Positions 1 to 7,938 of a stretch of 15,911 nt of DNA are shown piece after piece; the stretch's first letter is position 1, and the number at the start of each line of letters is the position of its first letter. The stretch covers positions 1 through 15,911 of the forward strand of contig JBBIRT010000076.1 of assembly GCA_037441725.1 (NCBI GenBank), read 5' to 3'. Made by a program: the position numbers and the translations under genes. The notes beneath the pieces are model-generated. The model was not told where the DNA came from and made no database searches. It saw only the letters and a list, made by a program, of their open reading frames with translations. Origin of the DNA: JBBIRT01 sp037441725. Its GTDB lineage: Bacteria; Desulfobacterota; BSN033; UBA1163.

Positions 1-71
1 CATTCAAAAGTTTTGGAATTACACCTCTCCATTCATTCTTGGAAGTTTTTCAGACCTCTCAAATTTTTTGC

Positions 72-99
72 TTGACAAATTATTCGGGTGGGATATTAT
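72..99 (+). promoter_or_regulatory. Putative sigma70-type promoter of SBP1
   Basis: A perfect -35 hexamer TTGACA (72-77) is followed after 16 bp by TATTAT (94-99), which matches the -10 consensus at five of six positions. It lies about 100 nt upstream of the first binding-protein gene, which would give a 5' leader of roughly that length. Bases 1-71 hold no recognisable gene or site. The call rests on sequence match only. Confidence 0.55.
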
Positions 100-205
100 A
101 CATTTCCCGTATTTCTATTACATTAATTTTCCATTCTCCAATAAACCTGATGTTTAAGAGGAGAAAGGAATCAAAGAAATAATTAAAAAGGAGGCGAACG
201 AATCT

Positions 206-1750
206 ATGAAAAAATTTTTACTCATCATCGTCATGGCAATGATTCTAACTATTGGAATCATCATTACCAGTTCTGCTCAACAGAAACCTGTCTATGGAGG
301 AATTTTAAGACAGATTGATGCCAATGGTCCAAGGGTGTTGGGCTGGCTTCCAGAGATGGGACCGGGTGATGAAATTGCAGTCCTTCCTGGTGTAGAAAGA
401 ATGATGGAGTACAACCAACCGGATAAACAGATCCATCCCCATTTAGCTGAGAAGGTGGATGTGGATCGGAATAAAAAAACGATCACCTTCCATATCCGAA
501 AAGGAGTAAAGTTTCATGACGGCTCTGATTTAACTGCTGACGTTGCGGCCTTCTGGTATAAAACCTATAAAGAGGCGAAACGGCTTCAATTTGGACCCAC
601 CGTATCGTCCATTGATGTCGTGGATCCCTATACCATGGTTCTCCGTCTAAACGATTTCAATAACCAATTCCTCGATGGTCTTGGGTGGGTGCCAATCTAT
701 TCCAAAGCTGCTTGGGAGAAGGCAGGTGGGGGTGACTTCGAAAAAAGTAAGGCTTGGGCCAGAGCAAACTGTGTAGGAACAGGCCCTTTCAAACTGGTGG
801 AATATAAACGAGACGACTATATCAAGTGGACTAAATTTGAACAATACTGGCAAAAAGGCAAACCTTATCTGGATGGTATTGAGGTAAGGTATATCCCGGA
901 TCCTGTCACCGCTTCAGCCATGCTACAGGCCAAGCAAGCGGATATGTGGTACCAGCCTCCTGTAAAACATCAAGCTGAATTAGAGAAAAAGGGGTTTATC
1001 AGATAGAGTGGTTTTGGTCTTCCGAGGATGATCTATATCAATAATAAAAGTCCTGATTCAAAGTTCAAAGACAAGAGACTACGTGAAGCCTTGGAGTACG
1101 CCCTTAATAAGCCGGCAATAGCAAAGGCCTTGGGCTTTGGTTATTATGTTCCATTGACCATGGTGGCTCCTCCAGGTGAATGGGGTTTTGACCCAAATTA
1201 TAAGGGTAGGCCCTACGATCCTGAGAAGGCGAAAAAGCTACTGGCTGAAGCAGGTTATCCCAGTGGTCTCAAGCTTAAGTTGTTAGCCATGGCGGTTGGG
1301 ACATGGCCTGAAGAGGCTGAAGCAATTGCAGCCCATCTTCGTGAAGTGGGCATTGAAGTTTCCATGGATATGGCTGACCCTGGCCGCTTCTTCTCTTCAA
1401 TTTGGGTACAGGGTTGGCAAGATTTGGCCCTCTTTTTAACTGGATTAGATTTCAACTACCTTGCCACATTTTTCCGTCAATTTGGTCCAGACCCTTTTGC
1501 CAATTATGCCAGCTTTGAGAGGCCTAAGGAATTGATTGAGATGTGTAGGCAGGCCTATCATGCCTATGATGAGGCGGGTCAGAAAGAATGGGCAAAGAAA
1601 TTGGTTCGATTGATGGCTGATGAATGTTTGGTGATTCCATTATATTTGGCACCGGCTGCTTACATCATTCAACCCTATGTCCATACCACTTATTACAAAG
1701 AGATGATGGTTGCAAGAAAAACCTATGATGAGTGGATGGATAAGCATTAA
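206..1750 (+). pseudogene. Family-5 ABC solute-binding protein (SBP1), interrupted by an in-frame TAG
   Basis: This is a periplasmic binding protein of the Dpp/Opp/Nik family (SBP_bac_5), which would capture a peptide-like or other organic solute for the importer encoded downstream. Residues 1-24 form a Sec signal peptide (MKK, hydrophobic core, cleavage near SSA|Q) with no lipobox Cys. A GGAGG ribosome site lies just upstream of the ATG at 206. The reading frame is open for 266 codons, meets TAG at 1004-1006, then continues in the same frame to TAA at 1748-1750. The complete product would be about 514 residues, close to SBP2 (522). Both halves align colinearly with SBP2: one 35-residue block (PYLDGIEV region) shares 29 identities, and the conserved KDKRLREA block follows the stop. 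The downstream half has no further stops. Reinitiation at ATG 1028 looks poor because the only purine-rich stretch abuts the ATG. It may be a recent nonsense pseudogene, a sequence error, or an amber-readthrough gene. Confidence 0.85.
1004..1006 (+). other. In-frame amber codon inside SBP1
   Basis: The TAG replaces a position that aligns with Gln in SBP2 (KGFKRQ versus KGFIR-stop) and is followed in the same frame by 247 sense codons of conserved binding-protein sequence. No insertion or deletion is needed to restore the protein. Confidence 0.85.
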
Positions 1751-1759
1751 ATGATATAA

Positions 1760-1797
1760 GATCCCTCCTCCCTTCTTAAAACAAGGGAGGAGGGATC
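1760..1797 (+). terminator. Strong hairpin between SBP1 and SBP2
   Basis: A perfect 15-bp stem is formed by 1760-1774 and 1783-1797 with an 8-nt loop, 9 bp after the SBP1 stop. The stem is G/C rich (CCCTCCTCCC against GGGAGGAGGG). It is not followed by a clean U-tract (ATTCATTGGG), so it could be an imperfect terminator, a bidirectional one, or a 3'-end stabiliser limiting transcription from SBP1 into SBP2. Confidence 0.65.
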
Positions 1798-1814
1798 ATT
1801 CATTGGGTCAACTC

Positions 1815-1844
1815 TTGACAAAATTTATTCATCATATTTAAAAT
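1815..1844 (+). promoter_or_regulatory. Putative sigma70-type promoter of SBP2
   Basis: TTGACA (1815-1820) and TAAAAT (1839-1844) are separated by 18 bp. This promoter lies directly after the hairpin at 1760-1797 and about 165 nt before the SBP2 start. The -35 neighbourhood (CTTGACAAA) resembles that of the SBP1 promoter, suggesting the regulatory region was duplicated with the gene. Confidence 0.5.
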
Positions 1845-2010
1845 GAAGTCAATTCGTCATCTTCATCTCATGCCATTTCCTGTGCAAGATTCTATTTACA
1901 AAAATAATTTTTTAGTACCTTTCATTATTAAAAATCACCCTCATCTATTACTCTATCTAATGATCGGAGGATCAATATTAATCTAAAAACAGAAAGGAGG
2001 TTAGATAGAA

Positions 2011-3579
2011 ATGAAGAAAGGATTATTCATCATTCTAATGGCAACGGCTTTCATATTAGGAATGGTCTATTCTGGTTCTGCTCAACCCAAACCCCAATAT
2101 GGAGGAATTTTAAGAATGATTGTCCCCTCTGGCCCTCAGGTGATGAGTTACGTTCCGATGATGGGTCCTGGGGATCACTCTGCCATCTTCCCTGCAGGAG
2201 AAAGATTGGTCGACACAACACGGGAACGTCAGGTTGGAAGTGGGGTGGAACCTGTTCTGGCTGAGAAAGTTGTGGAAGATGTAAAAAATCTGAAGATCAC
2301 GTGGTATATCCGTAAGGGTGTGAAATTTCATGATGGTTCAGAATTGGATGCAGAAGTGGTTCGCTGGAATATCCAGCAGATCCTTGATGCCAAAGCCCTC
2401 CCCTATTCAAAATACCTCAAGAGCATGAAGGTGGTAGATAAATACACCCTGGTGATGGAATTAAATGAATACAGTAACCAGCTTATCCCCACCTGGGGAT
2501 GGTGGCCGGTCATCACCTCCAAAGCTGCATGGGAAAAGGCATCGGGTGGAGACCTCGAAAAGGGCAAAGAATGGGCACGAACCAATATCGTAGGAACTGG
2601 CCCTTTTATGTTGAAAGAATATAAACGGGATGTTCACCTCATATGGACAAAAAACCCAAACTATTGGCGAAAGGACAGACCCTATCTGGATGGGATCGAG
2701 GTGAAGTATATTCCTGATCCTGTCACCGCTTCAGCCATGATGCAGGCTAAACAGGCCGATGCATGGGGTGGGGCACCGGCAAAAGACCAGCTCGACTTAT
2801 TGAATAAAGGCTTTAAGAGGCAACATTCCTGGCCTGCTTTGGGAAATTCAATCTGGATCAATACAGCCCACCCAAAATCAAAATGGCAGGATAAGAGACT
2901 CCGCGAAGCCATTGAATATGCCCTCGACAAAGAGGCTATTGCAAAGGCACTCGGATTCGGCCTTTGGAAACCCTTGAAGAGCTTACCCCCTGAAGGGGAA
3001 TGGGGTTATGATCCCAATTATAATCCTCGTCCCTATAATCCCGAGAAAGCAAAAAAATTATTGGTCGAAGCTGGTTACCCCAATGGCTTAAAGGCAAAAC
3101 TCCTCGTCTTTTTCACTCCAGAAGCCAGAGATGCGGGTACAGCCATAAAACAGTATCTCGATGCAGCAGGGTTCCAGATCGATCTGGATGTAGCCGATCC
3201 AGGAAGGTTCTTTGGAACGATCTACTGGACTCCGCCAGGACCGGATCAAGACCTTCATCTATGGATCACGGGTCGGGATACCAACTACCTCATGACCTAT
3301 ATGCGATGGTTCAGTACTGAGCCCTTTACAGACCTCTCTTACCTCGGCCACACCCCAGAACAGGCTGAGATGGATAAGCAGGCTCAGAAACTAACGGATA
3401 TTAAAGAACAGGCAGCCATTACCAGAAAGCTCGTCCGTTATATCACGGACAATGCCCTGGTGATCCCGGTTTATGATCCTGTTGCTGCTACCATGCAACA
3501 ACCCTGGGTCCATAGTACCCAATATGAGCAAGGATTTGTCAGGTGGCAGACAGAAGAGGTTTGGATGGAGAAACATTAA
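2011..3579 (+). CDS. Family-5 ABC transporter periplasmic solute-binding protein (SBP2)
   Basis: This is an intact 522-residue binding protein of the Dpp/Opp/Nik family. Residues 1-24 are a Sec signal peptide (hydrophobic core, cleavage near GSA|Q) without a lipobox Cys, so the mature protein should be free in the periplasm. The fold markers include YGGIL after cleavage, the RKGVKFHDGS motif around residue 105, YLDGIEVKYIPDPVTASAM in the first lobe, and the RPYNPEKAKKLLVEAGYPNG motif of the second lobe. AAGGAGG (1994-2000) sits 10 nt before the ATG. It is the closest relative of SBP1 in the window; the two share a 24-nt identical stretch across the DPVTASAM codons. Its own promoter-like sequence suggests partly independent expression. 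The ligand cannot be deduced: peptides, nickel chelates, opines and other organics are all bound within this family. Confidence 0.93.
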   Translation: MKKGLFIILMATAFILGMVYSGSAQPKPQYGGILRMIVPSGPQVMSYVPMMGPGDHSAIFPAGERLVDTTRERQVGSGVEPVLAEKVVEDVKNLKITWYIRKGVKFHDGSELDAEVVRWNIQQILDAKALPYSKYLKSMKVVDKYTLVMELNEYSNQLIPTWGWWPVITSKAAWEKASGGDLEKGKEWARTNIVGTGPFMLKEYKRDVHLIWTKNPNYWRKDRPYLDGIEVKYIPDPVTASAMMQAKQADAWGGAPAKDQLDLLNKGFKRQHSWPALGNSIWINTAHPKSKWQDKRLREAIEYALDKEAIAKALGFGLWKPLKSLPPEGEWGYDPNYNPRPYNPEKAKKLLVEAGYPNGLKAKLLVFFTPEARDAGTAIKQYLDAAGFQIDLDVADPGRFFGTIYWTPPGPDQDLHLWITGRDTNYLMTYMRWFSTEPFTDLSYLGHTPEQAEMDKQAQKLTDIKEQAAITRKLVRYITDNALVIPVYDPVAATMQQPWVHSTQYEQGFVRWQTEEVWMEKH

Positions 3580-3838
3580 CCTTTTGGAAAAGCATACGCT
3601 TACGGTAACGATGCCCGTATCGTTTTACTTCATCTATCTTGGTTGGAAGTGGACTGACCCACTTTTTAAGAAGCATAAAGCTCGATTTTCAATATTAGAG
3701 TTTTGATGTGCGTCTCTCTGATGATATGGGCATTGTACCCTTTCTTTTTAACACGATCCCAATTTAAGCCCTGAAGAAATGTTGAGGGCTTTCCATAAGT
3801 GATATGATTTAAGGCAGATTCTCATAAGAGGCTCAGTT
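3580..3838 (+). other. Intergenic region between SBP2 and the permease genes
   Basis: This 259-bp gap has no convincing gene. It holds two small hairpins. AACGAT/ATCGTT (3607-3612 with 3619-3624, 6-nt loop) is followed by TTAC. AAGCCCT/AGGGCTT (3766-3772 with 3785-3791) has a 12-nt loop. A weak promoter-like pair, TTGAGG (3782-3787) and TATGAT (3803-3808), has a short 15-bp spacer. Any of these could set transporter expression relative to SBP2, but each is weak. Confidence 0.35.
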
Positions 3839-4801
3839 ATGACGACCTATATCATCCGCCGTCTTCTCATGGCAGTCGTAATCCTTTTCATTGTCACCTT
3901 GATCGTCTTTTTTGCGATGCGTCTTCTTCCTGGTGACCCCTTGATCATTTTCCTGGGACAACAAGCTGGCAGTGGAACGACCATCACGGAGAAAGAGTTA
4001 GAAGTCCTTCGACATGAGTATGGATTAGATAGACCTATTGTGATCCAATATGTGAATTGGTTGACTGGGATCTTTCAGGGAAACCTTGGGACTTCAATCC
4101 ACTACCATGAGAAGGTCAGTAAACTTATGCTGGAACGATTCCCAGTTACCCTGCAATTGGGTCTGGTGGCCTATGTGATTGGAAACTCTTTGGGCATCCT
4201 GTTGGGACTACTGGCTGCCATCAGACGAGGCACCTGGATCGATACAGTGACCACAGCCTTTGCCAATATCGGTATTACCATTCCTGTTTTTTGGCTGGGA
4301 CTGTTGTTGATGTATGCCTTTGGTCTCAAACTCGGATGGCTTCCAATTGCAGGTTTCACCTCACCCTTTGAGAATCTCTGGTTGAGCCTCAAGCAGATGG
4401 TCATGCCCTGTATCTGCCTTTCCATCACGGGGTTGGCCTTTATCGCTCGACAGACAAGGTCGAGTATGCTCGAGGTGATCAAACAGGACTATATTCGTAC
4501 TGCCTGGTCTAAGGGTTTGAAAGAACGTGTAATCATTATGAGACATGCCTTGAAAAATAGCCTCATCCCGGTGATCACACTCCTTGGGATTGGAATTGGT
4601 ATTGTCTTTGGTGGATCTGTACTGGTAGAAACCGTTTTTGCCATCCCAGGGGTAGGCCGACTCCTTGTCACCAGCGTCTTTGCCCAGGATTATGTTGTGG
4701 TTCAGTCTGGTACCTTGGTCATCTCGACAATCATCATCCTGGCCAATCTCATTGTTGATATCTCTTATGGATGGCTCGATCCGAGGATTAGGTATGGATA
4801 A
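3839..4801 (+). CDS. dppB-like: Dpp/Opp-type ABC transporter permease, DppB family
   Basis: This is an inner-membrane subunit that forms half of the translocation pore of a family-5 importer. The 320 residues match the usual DppB length. The N-terminus (residues 4-34) has the family's YIIRRLL start, a first membrane helix and the RLLPGDP motif. YGLD and a GNLGTS loop follow at about 61-86. Further hydrophobic segments lie near 103-128, 142-165, 186-205, 240-268 and 285-310. The EAA loop that contacts the ATPase is at about 217-250 (DYIRTAWSKGL...RHALKNSLIPV). AAGAGG (3826-3831) precedes the ATG by 7 nt. It is the first gene of a permease-permease-ATPase-ATPase cluster. Confidence 0.95.
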   Translation: MTTYIIRRLLMAVVILFIVTLIVFFAMRLLPGDPLIIFLGQQAGSGTTITEKELEVLRHEYGLDRPIVIQYVNWLTGIFQGNLGTSIHYHEKVSKLMLERFPVTLQLGLVAYVIGNSLGILLGLLAAIRRGTWIDTVTTAFANIGITIPVFWLGLLLMYAFGLKLGWLPIAGFTSPFENLWLSLKQMVMPCICLSITGLAFIARQTRSSMLEVIKQDYIRTAWSKGLKERVIIMRHALKNSLIPVITLLGIGIGIVFGGSVLVETVFAIPGVGRLLVTSVFAQDYVVVQSGTLVISTIIILANLIVDISYGWLDPRIRYG

Positions 4802-4898
4802 GAATCTTCACGTAACCCTTGAACGAGAGACGAAACGAACTTTGTAACCGTAGCCTTAACCCAAAGAACCTATTCTACGGATTGGAGAATATTAGCTC

Positions 4899-5795
4899 AT
4901 GCCAGAAAAGCAGTCAACCCTTTTAGGCGCCTCAGAGGCACCACCCTCTGTTAGTGAATGGCGCCGTTTTCGAAGAGTCTTTTTCCAGCGCAAATTGGTC
5001 ATTTTCGGACTCGTCATCCTGGCTCTGTTAGTATTTACAGCCATCTTTGCTCCCTGGTTGGCCCCCCACGACCCTTATAGAGGGAAAATGTCTGACTCCC
5101 TCTCTCCACCCTGTAAAAAATATATCTTGGGTACAGATATCCAGGGAAGAGATACATTAAGCCGTCTGATCTATGGATCGAGAACGGCATTGATGGTGGG
5201 TTTCCTATCGGTGGGGATTGCTGCCTTGGTAGGAGCCTCCTTAGGATTGGTTGCAGGGTATTTTGGTGGAATCACAAATATGATTATCATGAGGGCAATG
5301 GATGCGTTGATGGGTTTTCCAATGCTCTTGTTAGCCCTCCTACTGGCTTCGGTTCTGGGTAGTGGTATTCAAAATGTCATTATCGCATTGAGCTTTGCCA
5401 CCCTCCCTGGATATGCAAGGTTCATGCATGGGTTGACCCTAAGTGTGAGGGAGAATGACTACATCTTAGCTGAAAAAGCAATGGGTTCCAGTCATGCCCG
5501 CACCATCTTCAAACATGTTCTCCCCAATGCTTCACCTCCGATGATCGTACTGGTCACATTGATGTTAGGGAATCTCATCCTGGCTGAATCAGGCCTAAGT
5601 TTTCTTGGCATCGGAATTAAACCACCAGGAGCAGCATGGGGTTCCATGGTTGCCGATGGTTATCAATACCTTTTAATGAATCCTGTTCTCTCTTTTGCTC
5701 CTGGTCTGGCCATCATGCTGGTCGTCTTTGCATTCAATATGGTTGGCGATGGGCTGAGAGATGCCCTGGACCCGAGACTGAGAGGATTACTCTAA
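4899..5795 (+). CDS. dppC-like: Dpp/Opp-type ABC transporter permease, DppC family
   Basis: This is the second pore subunit of the importer, 298 residues. A charged cytoplasmic N-terminus (WRRFRRVFFQRK) leads into the first membrane helix at about 33-54, as in the OppC_N domain, followed by APHDPY. The LGTDIQGRD motif typical of DppC is at 77-85, and membrane segments follow. The EAA loop is at about 188-220 (DYILAEKAMGSSHARTIFKHVLPN), and the LSFLGIGIKPPGAAWG motif is near 233-248. GGAGA at 4884-4888 lies 10 nt before the ATG. A 97-bp gap separates it from the preceding permease gene, with no clear terminator. It should pair with that permease and with the two downstream ATPases. Confidence 0.95.
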   Translation: MPEKQSTLLGASEAPPSVSEWRRFRRVFFQRKLVIFGLVILALLVFTAIFAPWLAPHDPYRGKMSDSLSPPCKKYILGTDIQGRDTLSRLIYGSRTALMVGFLSVGIAALVGASLGLVAGYFGGITNMIIMRAMDALMGFPMLLLALLLASVLGSGIQNVIIALSFATLPGYARFMHGLTLSVRENDYILAEKAMGSSHARTIFKHVLPNASPPMIVLVTLMLGNLILAESGLSFLGIGIKPPGAAWGSMVADGYQYLLMNPVLSFAPGLAIMLVVFAFNMVGDGLRDALDPRLRGLL

Positions 5796-5838
5796 AAATA
5801 AAAAGAGGTTGAACACCCTTTAAAGTGAGGGAAAGAGA

Positions 5839-6840
5839 ATGTCAACACTACTGGAAGTAAAAAATCTCGCAACACAATTTCATACCGAGGGTGGCATCGT
5901 CAAAGCCGTGGATGGTATTTCATTCCATATTGATGAACAAGAGATTGTGGGTTTGGTAGGAGAAAGTGGATGTGGTAAATCGGTCAGCCAGCTCTCCGTC
6001 ATGCAATTGATTGCTTCCCCCGGTAAGATTGTTGGAGGTGAGGTCATTTTTGAAGGCCAGAATCTGCTTCAATACGAGCCCAATGGACCTGAAATGCGAT
6101 CGATCCGCGGCGCCAAGATCGCAATGATCTTCCAGGAACCAATGACCTCACTCAACCCTGTCCTCACCATTGGGCGTCAATTAACAGAAACCTTAGAGTT
6201 ACACTTGAAGATGGACAAAGAATCGGCAAGAAAAAGGGCCATCGAGCTCCTTGGGATGGTGGGGATTCCAGATGCAGAAAATCGAATCGATGACTATCCT
6301 CATCAATTCAGTGGAGGGATGCGACAGAGGGTAATGATTGCCATGGGAATTTCATGTAATCCAAAAATCCTCATCGCTGATGAACCAACCACCGCATTGG
6401 ATGTGACCACTCAGGCACAACTTTTAGAGTTGATGAAAGATATGGTCGAACGATTTCATGCCTCCCTCATTATTGTCACCCACAACCTTGGAGTAGTGGC
6501 ACGGTATGCCAAGAGGATATACATCATGTATGCAGGTCGGATTGTTGAGTCAGGTTCCACCAAAGACATCTTTGCCAATCCCAGACATCCCTATACCGTA
6601 GGGCTTTTGAAATGTATCCCAAGGCTTGATGAGGAGAAAGGGAGAAAGTTGGTTCCGATCGAGGGGTTACCTCCAAATTTGATCAATATGCGTCCTACCT
6701 GTGCCTTTTATCCAAGATGTGCCGAGGGGTCTGAGAGATGTTCAAAAGAGCCTTGGCCCCCTCTGACCCATATCGGAAATCAACACTACGTCGGTTGTTT
6801 CTTAAACGACAAGGAGAAAAAAAGTGAGCTCTCAACTTAA
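5839..6840 (+). CDS. dppD-like: Dpp/Opp-type ABC transporter ATP-binding protein, DppD family
   Basis: This cytoplasmic ATPase powers the importer. All ABC motifs are intact: Walker A GESGCGKS (41-48), Q-loop Gln99 in FQEPMTSLNP, signature FSGGMRQR (157-164), Walker B ILIADEP (177-183) and switch His215. The C-terminal oligopeptide-transporter extension holds a cysteine set (C288, C294, C301, C320; pattern TCAFYPRC...C...C). This set is typical of DppD/OppD tails and has been linked to an Fe-S cluster in some homologues. Its 3' end overlaps the next gene by 17 nt, implying translational coupling. The usual family length (about 330) is matched by 333 residues. Confidence 0.95.
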   Translation: MSTLLEVKNLATQFHTEGGIVKAVDGISFHIDEQEIVGLVGESGCGKSVSQLSVMQLIASPGKIVGGEVIFEGQNLLQYEPNGPEMRSIRGAKIAMIFQEPMTSLNPVLTIGRQLTETLELHLKMDKESARKRAIELLGMVGIPDAENRIDDYPHQFSGGMRQRVMIAMGISCNPKILIADEPTTALDVTTQAQLLELMKDMVERFHASLIIVTHNLGVVARYAKRIYIMYAGRIVESGSTKDIFANPRHPYTVGLLKCIPRLDEEKGRKLVPIEGLPPNLINMRPTCAFYPRCAEGSERCSKEPWPPLTHIGNQHYVGCFLNDKEKKSELST

Positions 6841-7813
6841 CGAAACGATTTTAGACGTCAGAGACCTGAAGATGTACTTTCCGGTGACCCGAGGACTTTT
6901 ACGAAGGAAAGTCGCCGATGTCAAAGCCGTGGATGGGGTCACCTTCAAATTAAAAAAAGGAGAAACATTAGGCCTGGTGGGCGAAAGTGGATGCGGTAAG
7001 ACGACCGTTGGCCGATGTATCATCAGGCTTTATCAACCCACTGATGGACAGATCCTATTTGAGGGAGAAGATATTACAAACCTTCCTGAGGAAAAGATAA
7101 GAAACATCCGTAGGAAAGTGGCTCTTATCTTTCAGGACCCTTATAGTTCCCTGGACCCCCGTCAGAGCGCAGGCAATATTGTTGGTGAACCTCTAAAAAT
7201 CCACTCCTTGGTCAAAAGTCCTTCTGAATATAGAGAAAAAGTGGAAGAACTCTTCCGAAAGGTTGGATTAGATCCAAGTATGAAAGATCGTTTTCCCCAT
7301 GAGTTTAGTGGAGGCCAGAGACAACGCATTGGTGTGGCTCGGGCTCTTGCCTCTGAACCCTCCTTGATCATCTGTGATGAGCCCATTTCAGCCCTGGACG
7401 TTTCCATCCAAGCACAAATCATCAATCTCCTTGAGGAATTGCAAGAAGGATTTAAAGGACTAAGCTATCTTTTTATAGCCCACGATCTCTCAGTCGTACG
7501 ACATATCAGCAACAGGGTAGCGGTCATGTATTTGGGTCGGATTGTTGAGATTACTGATTCGAATATCCTCTATAGTAACCCCCTTCACCCTTATACCAAG
7601 GCCCTCCTCTCTGCTGTCCCAATCGCAGACCCTTTTGTTGAAGAAAAACGTGAACGCATCATCTTAAGGGGCGAAGTACCCAGTCCTTTGAACCCTCCTC
7701 CTGGCTGTAGTTTCCATCCCCGTTGTTTTAAGGCCATACCTGAGTGCAGTCAAGTGATTCCACCCCTTAAAGAGGTGAATACAGGGCACGAAGTCGCTTG
7801 TATCAATCTTTAA
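6824..7813 (+). CDS. dppF-like: Dpp/Opp-type ABC transporter ATP-binding protein, DppF family
   Basis: This is the second ATPase of the importer, expected to form a heterodimer with the DppD-like subunit. The start is GTG at 6824, chosen because AAGGAG (6811-6816) lies 7 nt upstream and the family N-terminus (ILDVRDLKMYFPVTRG) follows. The start lies inside the preceding gene, a 17-nt overlap. Motifs are intact: Walker A GESGCGKT (53-60), Gln104 in FQDPYSSLDPRQ, signature FSGGQRQR (161-168), Walker B LIICDEP (181-187) and His220. The extended segment between residues about 21 and 31 (TRGLLRRKVA) is typical of DppF/OppF. The C-terminus again carries the GCSFHPRC...C pattern. Length is 329 residues. 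Confidence 0.95.
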   Translation: MSSQLNETILDVRDLKMYFPVTRGLLRRKVADVKAVDGVTFKLKKGETLGLVGESGCGKTTVGRCIIRLYQPTDGQILFEGEDITNLPEEKIRNIRRKVALIFQDPYSSLDPRQSAGNIVGEPLKIHSLVKSPSEYREKVEELFRKVGLDPSMKDRFPHEFSGGQRQRIGVARALASEPSLIICDEPISALDVSIQAQIINLLEELQEGFKGLSYLFIAHDLSVVRHISNRVAVMYLGRIVEITDSNILYSNPLHPYTKALLSAVPIADPFVEEKRERIILRGEVPSPLNPPPGCSFHPRCFKAIPECSQVIPPLKEVNTGHEVACINL

Positions 7814-7938
7814 CTCCAATCAAACATCATCTCTTCTTGGAACAGGGTTGGAGGGTCATCAGAAATTGATTCAAAATGTTTAGGGAGGAAAGAGAGAAAA
7901 GATTGAAGTCTTAACAAAGAAGAAAGGAGGAATTCAAA

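Noticed and set aside
1..205. 3' end of an upstream gene
   Set aside because: No frame in the first 60 bases shows a recognisable protein end, and no tRNA or other RNA gene is visible.
1028..1750. Separate 240-residue gene starting at ATG 1028
   Set aside because: It is in the same frame as the first half of SBP1, matches the C-terminal lobe of SBP2, and has no properly spaced ribosome site, so it is the second half of SBP1 and not an independent gene.
3473..3706. 77-residue plus-strand reading frame across the end of SBP2
   Set aside because: It overlaps the conserved end of SBP2 in another frame, has no convincing RBS, and shows no recognisable family.
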